NCBI RefSeq assembly: GCF_021129215.1
Contig: NZ_JAJOLP010000001.1
Span: 1,116,001-1,180,000 of the forward strand
Origin: Agromyces sp. S2-1-8
Lineage (GTDB): Bacteria; Actinomycetota; Actinomycetes; Actinomycetales; Microbacteriaceae
Length of the DNA: 64,000 nt
Direction of reading: 5' to 3'
Shown: piece by piece, positions 24,845 through 33,548 of the stretch
Layout of the letters: each line of letters opens with the position of its first letter
How positions within the stretch are numbered: position 1 is the first letter of the stretch
Program-made: the position numbers and the translations under genes
Notes under the pieces: generated by a model
Told to the model about the DNA's origin: nothing
Seen by the model: only the letters and a program-made list of their open reading frames with translations
The model's database searches: none

Positions 24845-25237
24845 ATGGCACGAGCGAGGATCGGCGACGAGATCGGGCGGGCGGCGGTCGCGACGATCGT
24901 CGCGATCGCGGCACGGCACGAGGGGGATGTCGCGGCCGCGACGTCCTCGGTCGACCGTGCGACGCTCGCCCTCGCGGTGCGGTACTCGCTGCAGCTGCTC
25001 GCCGAGCAGGCGCCGGGCGGCACGCTCGAGGTGCGGGTGCCGCCGTTCGCGGCCGTGCAGTGCGTCGAGGGGCCGAAGCACACCCGCGGCACGCCGCCCA
25101 ACGTGATCGAGACCGACGCCGCGACCTGGCTCGCCCTCGCGACGGGCGCGCGGTCGTGGGCCGACGCCCGAACGTCGGGCACGGTGCACGCCTCCGGACA
25201 GCGCGCCGACCTCGAGGGGCTGCTGCCGGTCGTCTGA
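24845..25237 (+). CDS. Sterol-carrier-protein-2-like family protein
   Basis: 130 residues. The bacterial sterol carrier-like fold is suggested by VPPFAAVQCVEG, RGTPPNVIETDAATWLALATG and GTVHASGQRADLEGLLPV, the C-terminal pattern of the small actinobacterial SCP2/MDMPI-like family. Function is unknown; members bind hydrophobic ligands. CAGAAT lies 7 nt before the ATG. A small membrane protein gene follows. Confidence 0.7.
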   Translation: MARARIGDEIGRAAVATIVAIAARHEGDVAAATSSVDRATLALAVRYSLQLLAEQAPGGTLEVRVPPFAAVQCVEGPKHTRGTPPNVIETDAATWLALATGARSWADARTSGTVHASGQRADLEGLLPVV

Positions 25238-25281
25238 GCGCGAGCGGCGCTCCCCGGCCGCCGGTGCGCGACAATGGAAGG

Positions 25282-25641
25282 GTGAGCGACACCCACGAAC
25301 GGCCCGAACCGCAGTACGAGACCGAGGCGACCCGCGACGAGGTCGTGGTCCGGCGGTCTCCGCGCTACGGGGTGTGGATGCTCGCAGGCGCGGTCGTCGG
25401 TGCGATCGTCGCGTTCGTGCTCTCGTTCGCCTTCGCGCCGACGGAGGCGCAGATCGCCGAGCGCGTGCAAGAGGACTTCACGTACGACCAGGGCCAGGTG
25501 TTCGGCTTCCTGCTGCTCGGCGGCGTCGCCGTCGGCGTCGCCCTCGGCGCCCTCGTCGCCCTCGTCGTCGATCGCGCCATGTCGCGCCGCGTCACGCACG
25601 CCGTCGCCGAGCACGACGAGACGCACCGCGTCGACGGCTGA
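25282..25641 (+). CDS. Small two-TM membrane protein
   Basis: 119 residues, GTG start with GGAAGG immediately before it and a GACAAT box 6 nt upstream. The N-terminal 30 residues are charged. Two membrane helices (about 33-52 and 74-98) flank a short loop with PTEAQIAERVQEDFTYDQGQ. Homologues are frequent next to purF in Microbacteriaceae from memory and sometimes carry unsupported potassium-transporter names. No function can be assigned. Confidence 0.65.
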   Translation: MSDTHERPEPQYETEATRDEVVVRRSPRYGVWMLAGAVVGAIVAFVLSFAFAPTEAQIAERVQEDFTYDQGQVFGFLLLGGVAVGVALGALVALVVDRAMSRRVTHAVAEHDETHRVDG

Positions 25642-25760
25642 GACGCCTCCCGACACCCGTCGATCGGGTTCCCCGTCGGCTCGGGTCCCTGCGGCATGGC
25701 ATCGACGTCGCCGCGCGGCATCCAGTCGTCGTTCGGCCGACCCGCCGGCGCACGCGCGTG

Positions 25761-25807
25761 GCGACTCCGACACCGAGTCGGCTCGCGATTCAGTGTCGGA
25801 GGAGTCG
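25761..25807. terminator. Candidate bidirectional terminator before purF 3' end
   Basis: TCCGACAC (25766-25773) pairs with GTGTCGGA (25793-25800), and flanking CGACTC with GAGTCG extends the stem past a two-base bulge. It lies in the 194-bp gap between convergent genes. Confidence 0.5.
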
Positions 25808-25835
25808 GAGCGGAGGCGTCGGCTCGTCGCGCCGC

Positions 25836-27293
25836 TCAGCTGAGCTGCGTGCGCTCCACCCAGCCGAGGTACTCCTCGGTGACCGTGCCGGTGACGTACT
25901 CGCCCGTGAAGCACGAGAGGTCGAGCCGGTCGATCGAGGTGCCCTCGGTGATCGCCGCCTGCAGGTCGGCGACCTCCTGGTAGATCATGTGGTCGGCGCC
26001 GAGCTCGGCCGCGATCTCGGGGATCTTGCGCCCGTGGGCGATGAGCTCCTGCCGGCTCGGCATGTTGATGCCGTACACGTGCGGGTAGCGCACGGGCGGG
26101 GCGGCCGAGGCGAACGTCACCTTGTTGGCGCCGGCGTCGCGGGCCATCTGCACGATCTGCTGCGACGTGGTGCCCCGCACGATCGAGTCGTCGACGATGA
26201 GGATGTTCTTGCCGCGGAACTCGGTACCCATGGCGTTGAGCTTCTGGCGCACCGATCGCTTGCGCTCGGACTGGCCGGGCATGATGAAGGTGCGGCCGAC
26301 GTAGCGGTTCTTGTAGAAGCCCTCGCGGTACTCGATGCCGAGCTTCTGGGCGACCTGCATCGCCGACGGGCGCGACGAGTCGGGGATGGGCATGACGACG
26401 TCGACGTCGCCGAGCGGCATGTGCGTCGCCACGGTGTCGGCGAGGCGGTCGCCCATGCGCAGGCGCGACTCGTAGACCGAGATGCCGTTCATGACCGAGT
26501 CGGGTCGGGCGAGGTAGACGTACTCGAACGAGCACGGCACGAGCACCGGGTTCTTCGCGCACTGGCGCGAGATCATCTCGCCGTCGAGGGTGATGAAGAT
26601 CGCCTCGCCGGGCTCGACGTCGCGCACGATCTCGTAGTCGCCGTTCTCGAGCACGAGCGACTCGCTCGCCACGATCCACTCGTCGCGGCCGGACTCGGTG
26701 ACGCGCTTGCCGAGGATGAGCGGGCGGATGCCGAACGGGTCGCGGAACGCGAGCAGGCCGTAACCGGCGATCATCGAGATCACCGCGTACGACCCCTCGA
26801 CGCGCTCGTGCACCTGCGAGACCGCCTCGAACACCTGGTCGGGGTCGAGCTCGAGGCCCTTGATCTGGCCCTGCAGCTCGGTCGCGAGCACGTTGAGCAG
26901 CATCTCGGTGTCGCTCGTCGAGTTCACGTGGCGGCGGTCGATCGAGAACAGGTCGCTCGAGAGCTCGCGCGTGTTCGTGAGGTTGCCGTTGTGCACGAGG
27001 ATGATGCCGTACGGCGCGTTCACGTAGAACGGCTGCGCCTCCTCTTCGCGCTCGGCGGCGCCCTTCGTCGTGTACCGCACGTGCCCGAGCCCCATGTTGC
27101 CGATGAGCGAGCGCATGTCGCGGGTGCGGAACGCCTCGCGCACCTGCCCGCGCGCCTTCGCCATGTGGAAGACGGGGCCGTCGGCGGTCGCGATGCCCGT
27201 CGAATCCTGGCCGCGGTGCTGCAGGAGCAGCAGGCTGTCGTAGATCTGCTGGTTGACGGGCTCGGTGGAGACGATGCCGACGATGCCGCACAT
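25836..27293 (-). CDS. purF: Amidophosphoribosyltransferase
   Basis: 485 residues from ATG 27293 so that the catalytic cysteine is residue 2 (MCGIVGIVS). It makes phosphoribosylamine from PRPP and glutamine, the first committed purine step. Other motifs: LLQHRGQDSTGIA, GLGHVRYTT, VHNGNLTN, PIPDSSRPSAM and the PRPP loop ILIVDDSIVRGTTSQQ. It has no four-cysteine iron-sulfur ligand set that I can confirm by eye. A CMD-like gene lies 100 bp upstream on the same strand. Confidence 0.96.
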   Translation of the reverse strand: MCGIVGIVSTEPVNQQIYDSLLLLQHRGQDSTGIATADGPVFHMAKARGQVREAFRTRDMRSLIGNMGLGHVRYTTKGAAEREEEAQPFYVNAPYGIILVHNGNLTNTRELSSDLFSIDRRHVNSTSDTEMLLNVLATELQGQIKGLELDPDQVFEAVSQVHERVEGSYAVISMIAGYGLLAFRDPFGIRPLILGKRVTESGRDEWIVASESLVLENGDYEIVRDVEPGEAIFITLDGEMISRQCAKNPVLVPCSFEYVYLARPDSVMNGISVYESRLRMGDRLADTVATHMPLGDVDVVMPIPDSSRPSAMQVAQKLGIEYREGFYKNRYVGRTFIMPGQSERKRSVRQKLNAMGTEFRGKNILIVDDSIVRGTTSQQIVQMARDAGANKVTFASAAPPVRYPHVYGINMPSRQELIAHGRKIPEIAAELGADHMIYQEVADLQAAITEGTSIDRLDLSCFTGEYVTGTVTEEYLGWVERTQLS

Positions 27294-27393
27294 GCGAGCG
27301 ATGGCTCCTCGTGGGGGTGTGGTGAACGACCGGAACCGGCCTCGTCGATTCTCCCACACCGCGCGGGTGAGCCCGCCGAGTGCGGGGGGTTGC

Positions 27394-27903
27394 TCAGATG
27401 CGCAGCTTGGGGCGCCATCCGCGCGTCGAGACGGCGAGTTCGTTCCACGCGTTCACCGAGACGACGAGGGCGAGCAGCGCCGCGAGCTCGTCGTCGGTGA
27501 ACGCGGTGGATGCCTCGTGCCAGACGTCGTCGGGCACGTGGGTCTCCGAGAGCCGGGTGACGGCGTCGACGAGCTCGAACGCCGCGCGCTCGCGCGCCGT
27601 GAAGAAGTTCGACTCGCGCCAGACGGCGACCGCGTAGAGGCGCTGCACGTGCTCGCCGGCCGTGGCCGCGTCGCGCGAGTGCAGGTCGACGCAGTACGAG
27701 CAGCCGTTGAGCTGCGAGGCGCGGAGGCGCACGAGTTCGCGCAGCCCCTTCTCGATGCCGGCGCGGTCGGCCTCGGCCTCGGCGGCGTCGTCGAGCGCGC
27801 TCACCGCCCGGACGAACGCGGGCGCGACCCCGTCGAGGTCGAGTCGCCGGGTCGGGGCGACGGGAGCGGTGGGCGGGGCGGTGTCGATGGTCGTCGTGGT
27901 CAT
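27394..27903 (-). CDS. Carboxymuconolactone decarboxylase/AhpD-like protein
   Basis: 169 residues. The core motif is RLRASQLNGCSYCVDLHSRDA around residues 60-80, with the redox CxxC and downstream histidine of AhpD-type alkylhydroperoxidase-like proteins. LVSVNAWNELAVSTRG near the C-terminus is also conserved. It probably reduces peroxides or acts as a thiol peroxidase. It is divergent from a MocR regulator only 47 bp away, which most likely controls it. Confidence 0.85.
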   Translation of the reverse strand: MTTTTIDTAPPTAPVAPTRRLDLDGVAPAFVRAVSALDDAAEAEADRAGIEKGLRELVRLRASQLNGCSYCVDLHSRDAATAGEHVQRLYAVAVWRESNFFTARERAAFELVDAVTRLSETHVPDDVWHEASTAFTDDELAALLALVVSVNAWNELAVSTRGWRPKLRI

Positions 27904-27942
27904 GGGAGTCACGCTACGGATCGACCGCCGCGCTGGTAACGT

Positions 27943-27981
27943 CCAATGCCGTGGCACAGGATTGGGCCAATTCCGGATTGG
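27943..27981. promoter_or_regulatory. CCAAT/ATTGG array between the CMD-like gene and its MocR regulator
   Basis: CCAAT at 27943, ATTGGGCCAAT at 27961-27971 and ATTGG at 27977 form alternating half sites that overlap the MocR start. Spacing suggests a dimeric regulator binding here. Confidence 0.5.
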
Positions 27982-29369
27982 ATCTGCATCTCGAGGTCGA
28001 CCCGCGGCGCAAGGCCGCGTCGCTCGAGGAGGCGTTGCGCGCTGCCGTGGTCGACGGCCGGCTCGCGCCGGGCATCCGGCTGCCGCCCAGCCGTGCCCTC
28101 GCGGCCGACCTCGGCCTCGCGCGCAACAGCGTGGCCGAGGTCTACGCCCGGCTCGTCGGCGAGGGGCGGCTCGAGGCGCGGGTCGGCTCGGGCACCTGGG
28201 TGCGCGGGGTGCCCGAGCCCGCACCGGGAGCGCGCGTCGACCGATCCACCCGGTTCGACCTCGACCTTCGCGGCGGGCTGCCGGACGCCTCGGGCTTCGG
28301 CCGGTCGGCGTGGGGTCGCGCCGTCGCACGGGCGCTGGCCGACGCGCCCGCAGCCGCCTTCGCCTACGGCGCGCCAGAAGGCGCGGCCGGGCTGCGCACG
28401 GCGCTCGCCGGGTACCTGGCGCGCACCCGCGGCGTCGTCGCCGGCGCCGACGGCCTCGTCGTCACCCACGGCTTCGGCGAACTGCTCTCGCTCGTGGCCC
28501 GGGCGATCGCCGCCCGCGGCGGACGGCGCATCGCGGTCGAGGCGTACGGGCACTCCTCGCACCGGGACGTGCTCGCCGCGGCGGGCCTCGAGCCCGTGCC
28601 GGTCCCGCTCGACGCCGACGGCATGGTCGTCGACCGGCTGGCCGCCACGGGCGTCGACGCCGTGCTCGTCACGCCCGCGCACCAGTTCCCCACCGGGGTT
28701 CCGCTCTCCGCGTCACGACGCACGACGCTCGCCGACTGGGCGCGCGACGCCGGCGCGATCGTGATCGAGGACGACTACGACGGCGAGTTCCGCTTCGACG
28801 GGCGGGCGATCGGCGCGTTCCAGGCGCTCGCCCCCGCGCAGACCGTCTACGGCGGAACCGCGAGCAAGGCGCTCGCGCCCGCGCTCGGCATCGGCTGGGG
28901 CGTCGTGCCGCCGACGCTGCGCGACGCGGTGCTCGAGCAACGACGGCTGAGCGGGGCTGCGACCGATGCGCTGTCGCAGCTCGCGCTCGCCGCGCTCATC
29001 TCGGCGGGCGACTACGACCGGGCCGTGCGCGGTGCGCGCCTGCGCTACCGGGCCCGCCGCGAGCGGCTCGAGCGGCTCATCGCCGACGGACTGCCCGGTG
29101 CCCGGGTGGCCGGGCTCGAGGCCGGCCTGCACTGCCTGCTCGAACTGCCGGGCGGTACCGCCGAGGCGGAGGTGGAGCGCGCGGCCTCGGCGATCGGCCT
29201 GCGCTACGGCGGGCTCGCCTCGTACGCCGCGGATGCCGCGACCGTCGCGTCGCGTCCGCCGACGATGGTGGTCGGGTACGGCGCCCCGCCCGAGCACCGG
29301 TTCGAGCGGGCGATCGCCGCGGTCATCGCGTCGGTCGAGCGGGCGCGACCGATGGCACCGACCGGCTGA
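27951..29369 (+). CDS. MocR-family regulator (GntR HTH fused to aminotransferase fold)
   Basis: 472 residues, GTG start. Residues 12-85 are a GntR winged helix (SLEEALRAAVVDGRLAPGIRLPPSR split at the wing, then AADLGLARNSVAEVYARLVGEGRLEAR). Residues 110-465 are a class I aminotransferase-like domain with the PLP lysine in GGTASKALAPALG. Such proteins sense PLP or amino-type ligands and act as activators or repressors. The adjacent divergent AhpD-like gene is the likely target. Confidence 0.88.
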   Translation: MAQDWANSGLDLHLEVDPRRKAASLEEALRAAVVDGRLAPGIRLPPSRALAADLGLARNSVAEVYARLVGEGRLEARVGSGTWVRGVPEPAPGARVDRSTRFDLDLRGGLPDASGFGRSAWGRAVARALADAPAAAFAYGAPEGAAGLRTALAGYLARTRGVVAGADGLVVTHGFGELLSLVARAIAARGGRRIAVEAYGHSSHRDVLAAAGLEPVPVPLDADGMVVDRLAATGVDAVLVTPAHQFPTGVPLSASRRTTLADWARDAGAIVIEDDYDGEFRFDGRAIGAFQALAPAQTVYGGTASKALAPALGIGWGVVPPTLRDAVLEQRRLSGAATDALSQLALAALISAGDYDRAVRGARLRYRARRERLERLIADGLPGARVAGLEAGLHCLLELPGGTAEAEVERAASAIGLRYGGLASYAADAATVASRPPTMVVGYGAPPEHRFERAIAAVIASVERARPMAPTG

Positions 29370-29424
29370 TCCGGGCGGTGCGCCGGCGCCGAGGCATCCG
29401 CGCGTGCTCGACCGATGACCGGGC

Positions 29425-29859
29425 TCAGTACTCCGAGGGCTTCGGAAGCACCGCCATCGTGCACCGCGAGATGCACACGAGCTTGCCGTCCTCCTGCGTG
29501 ATGCGGATGTCCCACACCTGCGTCGTGCGGCCGCGGGTGATCGGGCGCGCCTCGCCGTAGACCCATCCCTCGGCGATCGGGCGCAGGTGGTTCGCGTTGA
29601 TCTCCATGCCGACGCAGTAGAACTGCGCCGGGTCGACCGTGAAGGTCGCGCCCCAGCTCGCGAGGGTCTCGGCGAGGGCGACGGAGGCGCCGCCGTGCAG
29701 CACGCCCCCGGGCTGGCGCGTGCGGCCGTCGACGGGCATGCGGCCCTTCAGGGACTCGTCGGTGACCTCGGTCATCTCGATGCCGAGTGCGTGGATCGCG
29801 GTGCCGTCGCGGCGGGAGTTCGCCCACTCGAGGGAGGGCTCGCCGAACCAGATGCTCAT
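29425..29859 (-). CDS. PaaI-family hotdog thioesterase
   Basis: 144 residues. The hotdog thioesterase signature is RQPGGVLHGGASVALAETLAS near residue 50, with the catalytic HGG and Glu. MEINANHLRPI and VYGEARPITRGRTTQVWDI complete the 4HBT layout. It resembles the 1,4-dihydroxy-2-naphthoyl-CoA or phenylacetyl-CoA thioesterases, but substrate cannot be named. It lies 23 bp behind a hypothetical gene on the same strand. Confidence 0.82.
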   Translation of the reverse strand: MSIWFGEPSLEWANSRRDGTAIHALGIEMTEVTDESLKGRMPVDGRTRQPGGVLHGGASVALAETLASWGATFTVDPAQFYCVGMEINANHLRPIAEGWVYGEARPITRGRTTQVWDIRITQEDGKLVCISRCTMAVLPKPSEY

Positions 29860-29882
29860 GCGAGAGAGTCTGTCACGCCCGC

Positions 29883-30494
29883 CTACGCGAGTTCGGCGAT
29901 GATCGGGTGGATCGCGTCGTCGAAGGCCGAGGCGTCCGACCGCAGCGAATCGGTGACGCCGACGGTCATCGCGCCGATCCACCAGACGCCGGTGCCCGAC
30001 AGCGGCAGCACCTCGACGTTGAGCTCGAACGAGTGGGCGCGGCGCCCGACCTCGCGCTCGTGCTCGGCGATGGTGCCGGCGTACGCGCGGTACGAGTCGC
30101 CGCGGCGGGCCGCGGAGGCGTTGCGATACGCGTCGTGCGCCCACTCCGTCCATGCGCGGGCGGCCTCGGCGTGCGGGACGATCTCTCGCGCGAGGATCTC
30201 GGCGCCCTTCACCGGCAGGGCGACGTCGGTGTCGAACGCCTCGACGAGTTCGAGCGGCACGGGCGACGGATGCGCCTCGGGCTCGACGGTCATCGCCCAC
30301 CACGCGCGCCACTGGCGCTCGAGCAGGTCGTGCTCGTCGATCTCGAGCCGTTCGCCGACGGGGCCGACGTCGCGCAGTCGCGGCAGTTCGACGGGGGAGG
30401 AGATCGCGAGCACCTCGCGCAGATAGAGCGCGAGCAGAACCGGGCGACTCGCATTCTCACGGATCACCCACGACGGTGCCGCCCCTGGCTGCAT
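29883..30494 (-). CDS. Hypothetical protein
   Basis: 203 residues from ATG 30494. I do not recognise a domain. It is soluble, without signal peptide or membrane segment, rich in aromatic and acidic residues, with EHDLLERQWRAWWAMTVEPE near residue 60 and EREVGRRAHSFELNVEVLPL near 155. Codon use looks native (GC-rich third positions). It is divergent from purM (64 bp between starts) and upstream of the thioesterase gene, with which it may be co-transcribed. Confidence 0.65.
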   Translation of the reverse strand: MQPGAAPSWVIRENASRPVLLALYLREVLAISSPVELPRLRDVGPVGERLEIDEHDLLERQWRAWWAMTVEPEAHPSPVPLELVEAFDTDVALPVKGAEILAREIVPHAEAARAWTEWAHDAYRNASAARRGDSYRAYAGTIAEHEREVGRRAHSFELNVEVLPLSGTGVWWIGAMTVGVTDSLRSDASAFDDAIHPIIAELA

Positions 30495-30546
30495 ACCCCG
30501 AATTCTACGCTCGCGCACCCCAGTCGGCGGCAGCGACGCGGCCCGG

Positions 30547-30552
30547 TACCCT
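30547..30552 (+). promoter_or_regulatory. Candidate -10 box of a leaderless purM transcript
   Basis: TACCCT lies 6 nt upstream of the GTG start at 30559. Confidence 0.45.
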
Positions 30553-30558
30553 TGACGG

Positions 30559-31674
30559 GTGAGCGCGAACTCGTCCTACGCCGCTGCCGGAGTCGACACC
30601 GCAGCCGGCGACCTCGCCGTCGAACTCATGAAGGAGGCGGTCGCCAAGACCCACGGGCCCAACGTGCTCGGCGGGGTGGGCGGCTTCGCCGGCCTCTACG
30701 ACCTCTCCTTCGCGAAGGACTTCGAGCGGCCGCTCCTCGCGACCTCGACCGACGGCGTCGGCACGAAGATCGCGATCGCGCAGGCGCTCGACAAGCACGA
30801 CACGATCGGCCAGGACCTCGTGGGCATGGTCGTCGACGACATCGTCGTGGTCGGTGCGAAGCCGCTCTTCATGACCGACTACATCGCGTGCGGCAAGGTC
30901 GTGCCCGAGCGCATCGCCTCGATCGTGACGGGCATCGCCCGTGCCTGCGCCGAGACCGGCACCGCCCTCGTCGGCGGCGAGACCGCCGAGCACCCGGGCC
31001 TCATGGGCGCCGACGACTACGACGTCGCGGGCGCGGCGGTCGGCGTCGTCGAGGCCGACAAGGCGCTCGGCGCCGAGAAGGTGCAGTCGGGCGACGCGGT
31101 CATCGCGATCGCGTCGAGCGGCCTGCACTCCAACGGCTTCTCGCTCGTGCGCCACATCCTCGCCGGCCAGGGCGTCGCCTACGGGCACGCCTCGGCCGAG
31201 CTCGGCATGACGTGGGGCGAGGCGCTCCTCGAGCCGACCCGCCTCTACTCGGGCCAGCTCGTCGAGCTGCTCGCAGGCCCGCACGGCGACGCCGTGCACT
31301 CGCTCTCGCACGTCACGGGCGGCGGCATCGCCGCGAACCTCGCGCGCGTGCTGCCCCGCGGCTCGTTCGCCGAGGTCGACCGCTCGACCTGGTCGCCGGC
31401 GCCCGTGTTCCGCGTGCTCAACGAGCTCGCCGGCACGAGCCTCGAATCGACCGAGGGCACCTGGAACCTCGGCATCGGCTTCTTCGCCGTCGTCGAGCCC
31501 GGCGCCGCGGCATCCGTGATCGCCGAACTCGACCGCCTCGGCCTGCCGGCCTGGCAGGTCGGCACCGTGGGCCTCGGCGAGCCGCCGCAGGTCGCGGGCG
31601 CCGACCGCTGGGAGCAGGGCGCGAAGGGCGTCGACGGCGGCGCGGTGCGCCTCGTCGGCAGCTACGCGAGCTGA
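30559..31674 (+). CDS. purM: Phosphoribosylformylglycinamidine cyclo-ligase
   Basis: 371 residues. AIR synthetase, fifth purine step, ATP-dependent ring closure of FGAM. Motifs: SYAAAGVDTAAGDLAVELMK, GVGTKIAIAQALDKHDTIG, DDIVVVGAKPLFMTDYIACG, LVGGETAEHPGLM and ASSGLHSNGFSLVR, then HVTGGGIAANLARVLP. Intact and of normal length. A luciferase-like gene follows 20 bp later. Confidence 0.96.
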   Translation: MSANSSYAAAGVDTAAGDLAVELMKEAVAKTHGPNVLGGVGGFAGLYDLSFAKDFERPLLATSTDGVGTKIAIAQALDKHDTIGQDLVGMVVDDIVVVGAKPLFMTDYIACGKVVPERIASIVTGIARACAETGTALVGGETAEHPGLMGADDYDVAGAAVGVVEADKALGAEKVQSGDAVIAIASSGLHSNGFSLVRHILAGQGVAYGHASAELGMTWGEALLEPTRLYSGQLVELLAGPHGDAVHSLSHVTGGGIAANLARVLPRGSFAEVDRSTWSPAPVFRVLNELAGTSLESTEGTWNLGIGFFAVVEPGAAASVIAELDRLGLPAWQVGTVGLGEPPQVAGADRWEQGAKGVDGGAVRLVGSYAS

Positions 31675-31694
31675 GCGACGGCGACCGCGGCGAC

Positions 31695-32453
31695 ATGCGC
31701 ACGCCCGTCTCGATCGGCATCACGAGCCTCACCCCGCTCGAGACGGTGCGCGCGCTCGCGCCGCGCGTCGAGCGGCTCGGCTTCCACGCGCTGTGGATCA
31801 ACGACCTGCCGGGCGGTGACTCGCTCGACGGTCTCCGGGCGGCGGCGTCGGTCACCGAGCGCATCGGCCTCGCGACCGGCGTGATCCCGCTCGACCGCCG
31901 GCCGGCCGGCACGCTCGTGCTCGGCGGCATCCCCGCAGACCGGCTCGTGCTCGGCGTCGGGTCCGGGCGCGCCGAGCGACCCCTCGCGCTCGTCGAGCAG
32001 GGGATCGCGGCGCTGCGCGACGCGACCGAGGCGGCGATCGTCGTCGGGGCGCTCGGCCCGCGCATGCGGCGGCTGGCCGCCGAGCGCGGAGACGGGGCGC
32101 TCTTCAACTGGCTCACCCCCGACGCCGCGGCCACGACGACCGCCGAGCTGCACGACGCCGGCGGAGCCCGCTCGGTGCGCGGCATCCTCTACACGCGCAC
32201 GACGGTCGACGATGCCGCACGCCCCGCGCTCGAGCGCGAGGCCGCCGCGTACGAGGGCTTTCCGGCCTATGCGGCGAACTTCGCCCGGCTCGGCTTCCGC
32301 GCGATCGACGCGACGATCGGCGACCCCGACGCGCTCGCCGCGTACGAGGGCGCGCCCGACGAGCTCGTGCTGCGCGCGATCACGCCGTCGAACGCGCTCG
32401 ACGAGCTCGAGCGCTTCGTCGAGACGACCGCCGCGTGGGTGCGCTCGGCGTGA
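31695..32453 (+). CDS. Luciferase-like (LLM) flavin-dependent oxidoreductase
   Basis: 252 residues. TIM-barrel pattern of the bacterial luciferase/F420 family: RVERLGFHALWINDLPGGDSL, VTERIGLATGVIPLDRR, RLVLGVGSGRAERPLALVEQG. It is shorter than typical LLM enzymes (about 300-350 residues); the middle segment between the barrel strands is compact. FMN or F420 dependence is not decidable by eye. Likely co-transcribed with purM. Confidence 0.75.
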   Translation: MRTPVSIGITSLTPLETVRALAPRVERLGFHALWINDLPGGDSLDGLRAAASVTERIGLATGVIPLDRRPAGTLVLGGIPADRLVLGVGSGRAERPLALVEQGIAALRDATEAAIVVGALGPRMRRLAAERGDGALFNWLTPDAAATTTAELHDAGGARSVRGILYTRTTVDDAARPALEREAAAYEGFPAYAANFARLGFRAIDATIGDPDALAAYEGAPDELVLRAITPSNALDELERFVETTAAWVRSA

Positions 32454-32484
32454 GTCGCGCCGAGCGATCGCCCGTGCGGGCGGC

Positions 32485-33180
32485 TCAGTCGGCGAGGCCG
32501 TGCTCGAGCAGCCGCTCGAGCACGGAGCCGGGCGGCACCGCGTCGTACTTGTAGCTCAGTTTCTGCAGCGGAGACACGTCGAGGATCTGGCGCACGACTC
32601 CGGGTCGCCAGGGCTGCATCATCTCGAGCTGCAGCAGGTGCGCCGCCGTCGACGAGAGCGTGGGCACGGCGTCCCACTGCCCACGAGCCTCGGGCACGAG
32701 TACCTGCAGCACCTCGAAGACGCGGTGGTAGAGGAAGTAGTCGGGCAGGTCGTCGTTCGCCGCCCACCACGCGTCGAGGGCGAGGCGCTGCAGTGCGATG
32801 ATCGGGGTCGCCGGATGCGAGGCGATGAACCAGTTGCCGATCTGCCGCCGCGTCCACCGCGGGAACACCGTGCCGGCGCGCAGGCACCGCCGCAGCTCGT
32901 CGTCGAGCGGACGATCGACCCAGGCCGTCGCGTCGACCCAGACCCCGCCGTGCTCGGCGAGCACGGCGGTGCGCACGTAGTCCGAGAAATGGGCGGGCCG
33001 GTCGTGCTCGAGGAGTGCGGCGACGCGGTCGGGAATCTCGACGAGGTCACGAGCGGAGTCGCCGTCGAGCACGCGCAGTGAGGGGTGCACCCGCCGCAAC
33101 TGGGCGATGCACGCCCGCACGAGCGGCGGGGCGGTCTCGACCGGTGCGTTCCAGTAGGTGTACACCCGGTCGGTCGGCAT
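32485..33180 (-). CDS. Capsular-polysaccharide-type glycosyltransferase, main (C-terminal) part
   Basis: 231 residues from the first ATG in this frame. VYTYWNAPVE, ARDLVEIPDRVAALL, HFSDYVRTAVLAEHGGVWVDAT (the DxD-like catalytic loop) and IGNWFIASHP match the capsular polysaccharide synthesis / mannosyltransferase OCH1-like family. The frame stays open and protein-like upstream of this ATG (RWARWRARRAARAYGGIAM), showing that the real N-terminus lies further upstream, in a different frame. See the N-terminal fragment entry. The product would glycosylate cell-wall or capsule polymers. Confidence 0.75.
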   Translation of the reverse strand: MPTDRVYTYWNAPVETAPPLVRACIAQLRRVHPSLRVLDGDSARDLVEIPDRVAALLEHDRPAHFSDYVRTAVLAEHGGVWVDATAWVDRPLDDELRRCLRAGTVFPRWTRRQIGNWFIASHPATPIIALQRLALDAWWAANDDLPDYFLYHRVFEVLQVLVPEARGQWDAVPTLSSTAAHLLQLEMMQPWRPGVVRQILDVSPLQKLSYKYDAVPPGSVLERLLEHGLAD

Positions 33181-33422
33181 GGCGATCCCCCCGTACGCGC
33201 GGGCGGCGCGACGCGCACGCCAGCGCGCCCACCTCGGCGGCGTCGCCGGCAGGCCGGCGGCACGGCGGAGGTCGGCGAGCTGGGCGCGAGCAGGCGCACG
33301 ACCCGTGCGTACGCCGCGTAGGCGGCGGCGAGGTCGAGTGTGTCCTCGAACCGCTTCGAACGCTCGAGCTGCGCGCGCAGGCCCGCGACCACGCGATCGG
33401 TGCTGCGGTGGGCGGCGGCCAT
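33181..33422 (-). pseudogene. N-terminal segment of the glycosyltransferase, separated by a frameshift
   Basis: ATG 33422 opens a frame reading AAHRSTDRVVAGLRAQLERS, then FEDTLDLAAAYAAYARVVRLL, a plausible amphipathic N-terminus. At about 33284-33291 the sensible continuation moves to the other frame (AQLADLRRAAGLPATPPRW ... ), which runs into the annotated glycosyltransferase. Restoring one base would join them into a protein of about 313 residues. Either a real disruption or a sequencing error. Confidence 0.6.
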
Positions 33423-33548
33423 GCGTCGAGGGTATCGGTGCGCAAGCGCCGTCGTCGGTTCCTGCCGCAGGCGCACCGACGAACGGGAGCGCGCGCTCAG
33501 CAGGAGCGGCGGAGGTTCGCGGGGAGCGTGTCTTCGACGGAGCGACGA

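Noticed and set aside
33047..33445. A third frame over the glycosyltransferase N-terminus
   Set aside because: Ser/Pro/Arg-rich shadow sequence with no domain features; the two other frames explain the coding signal.
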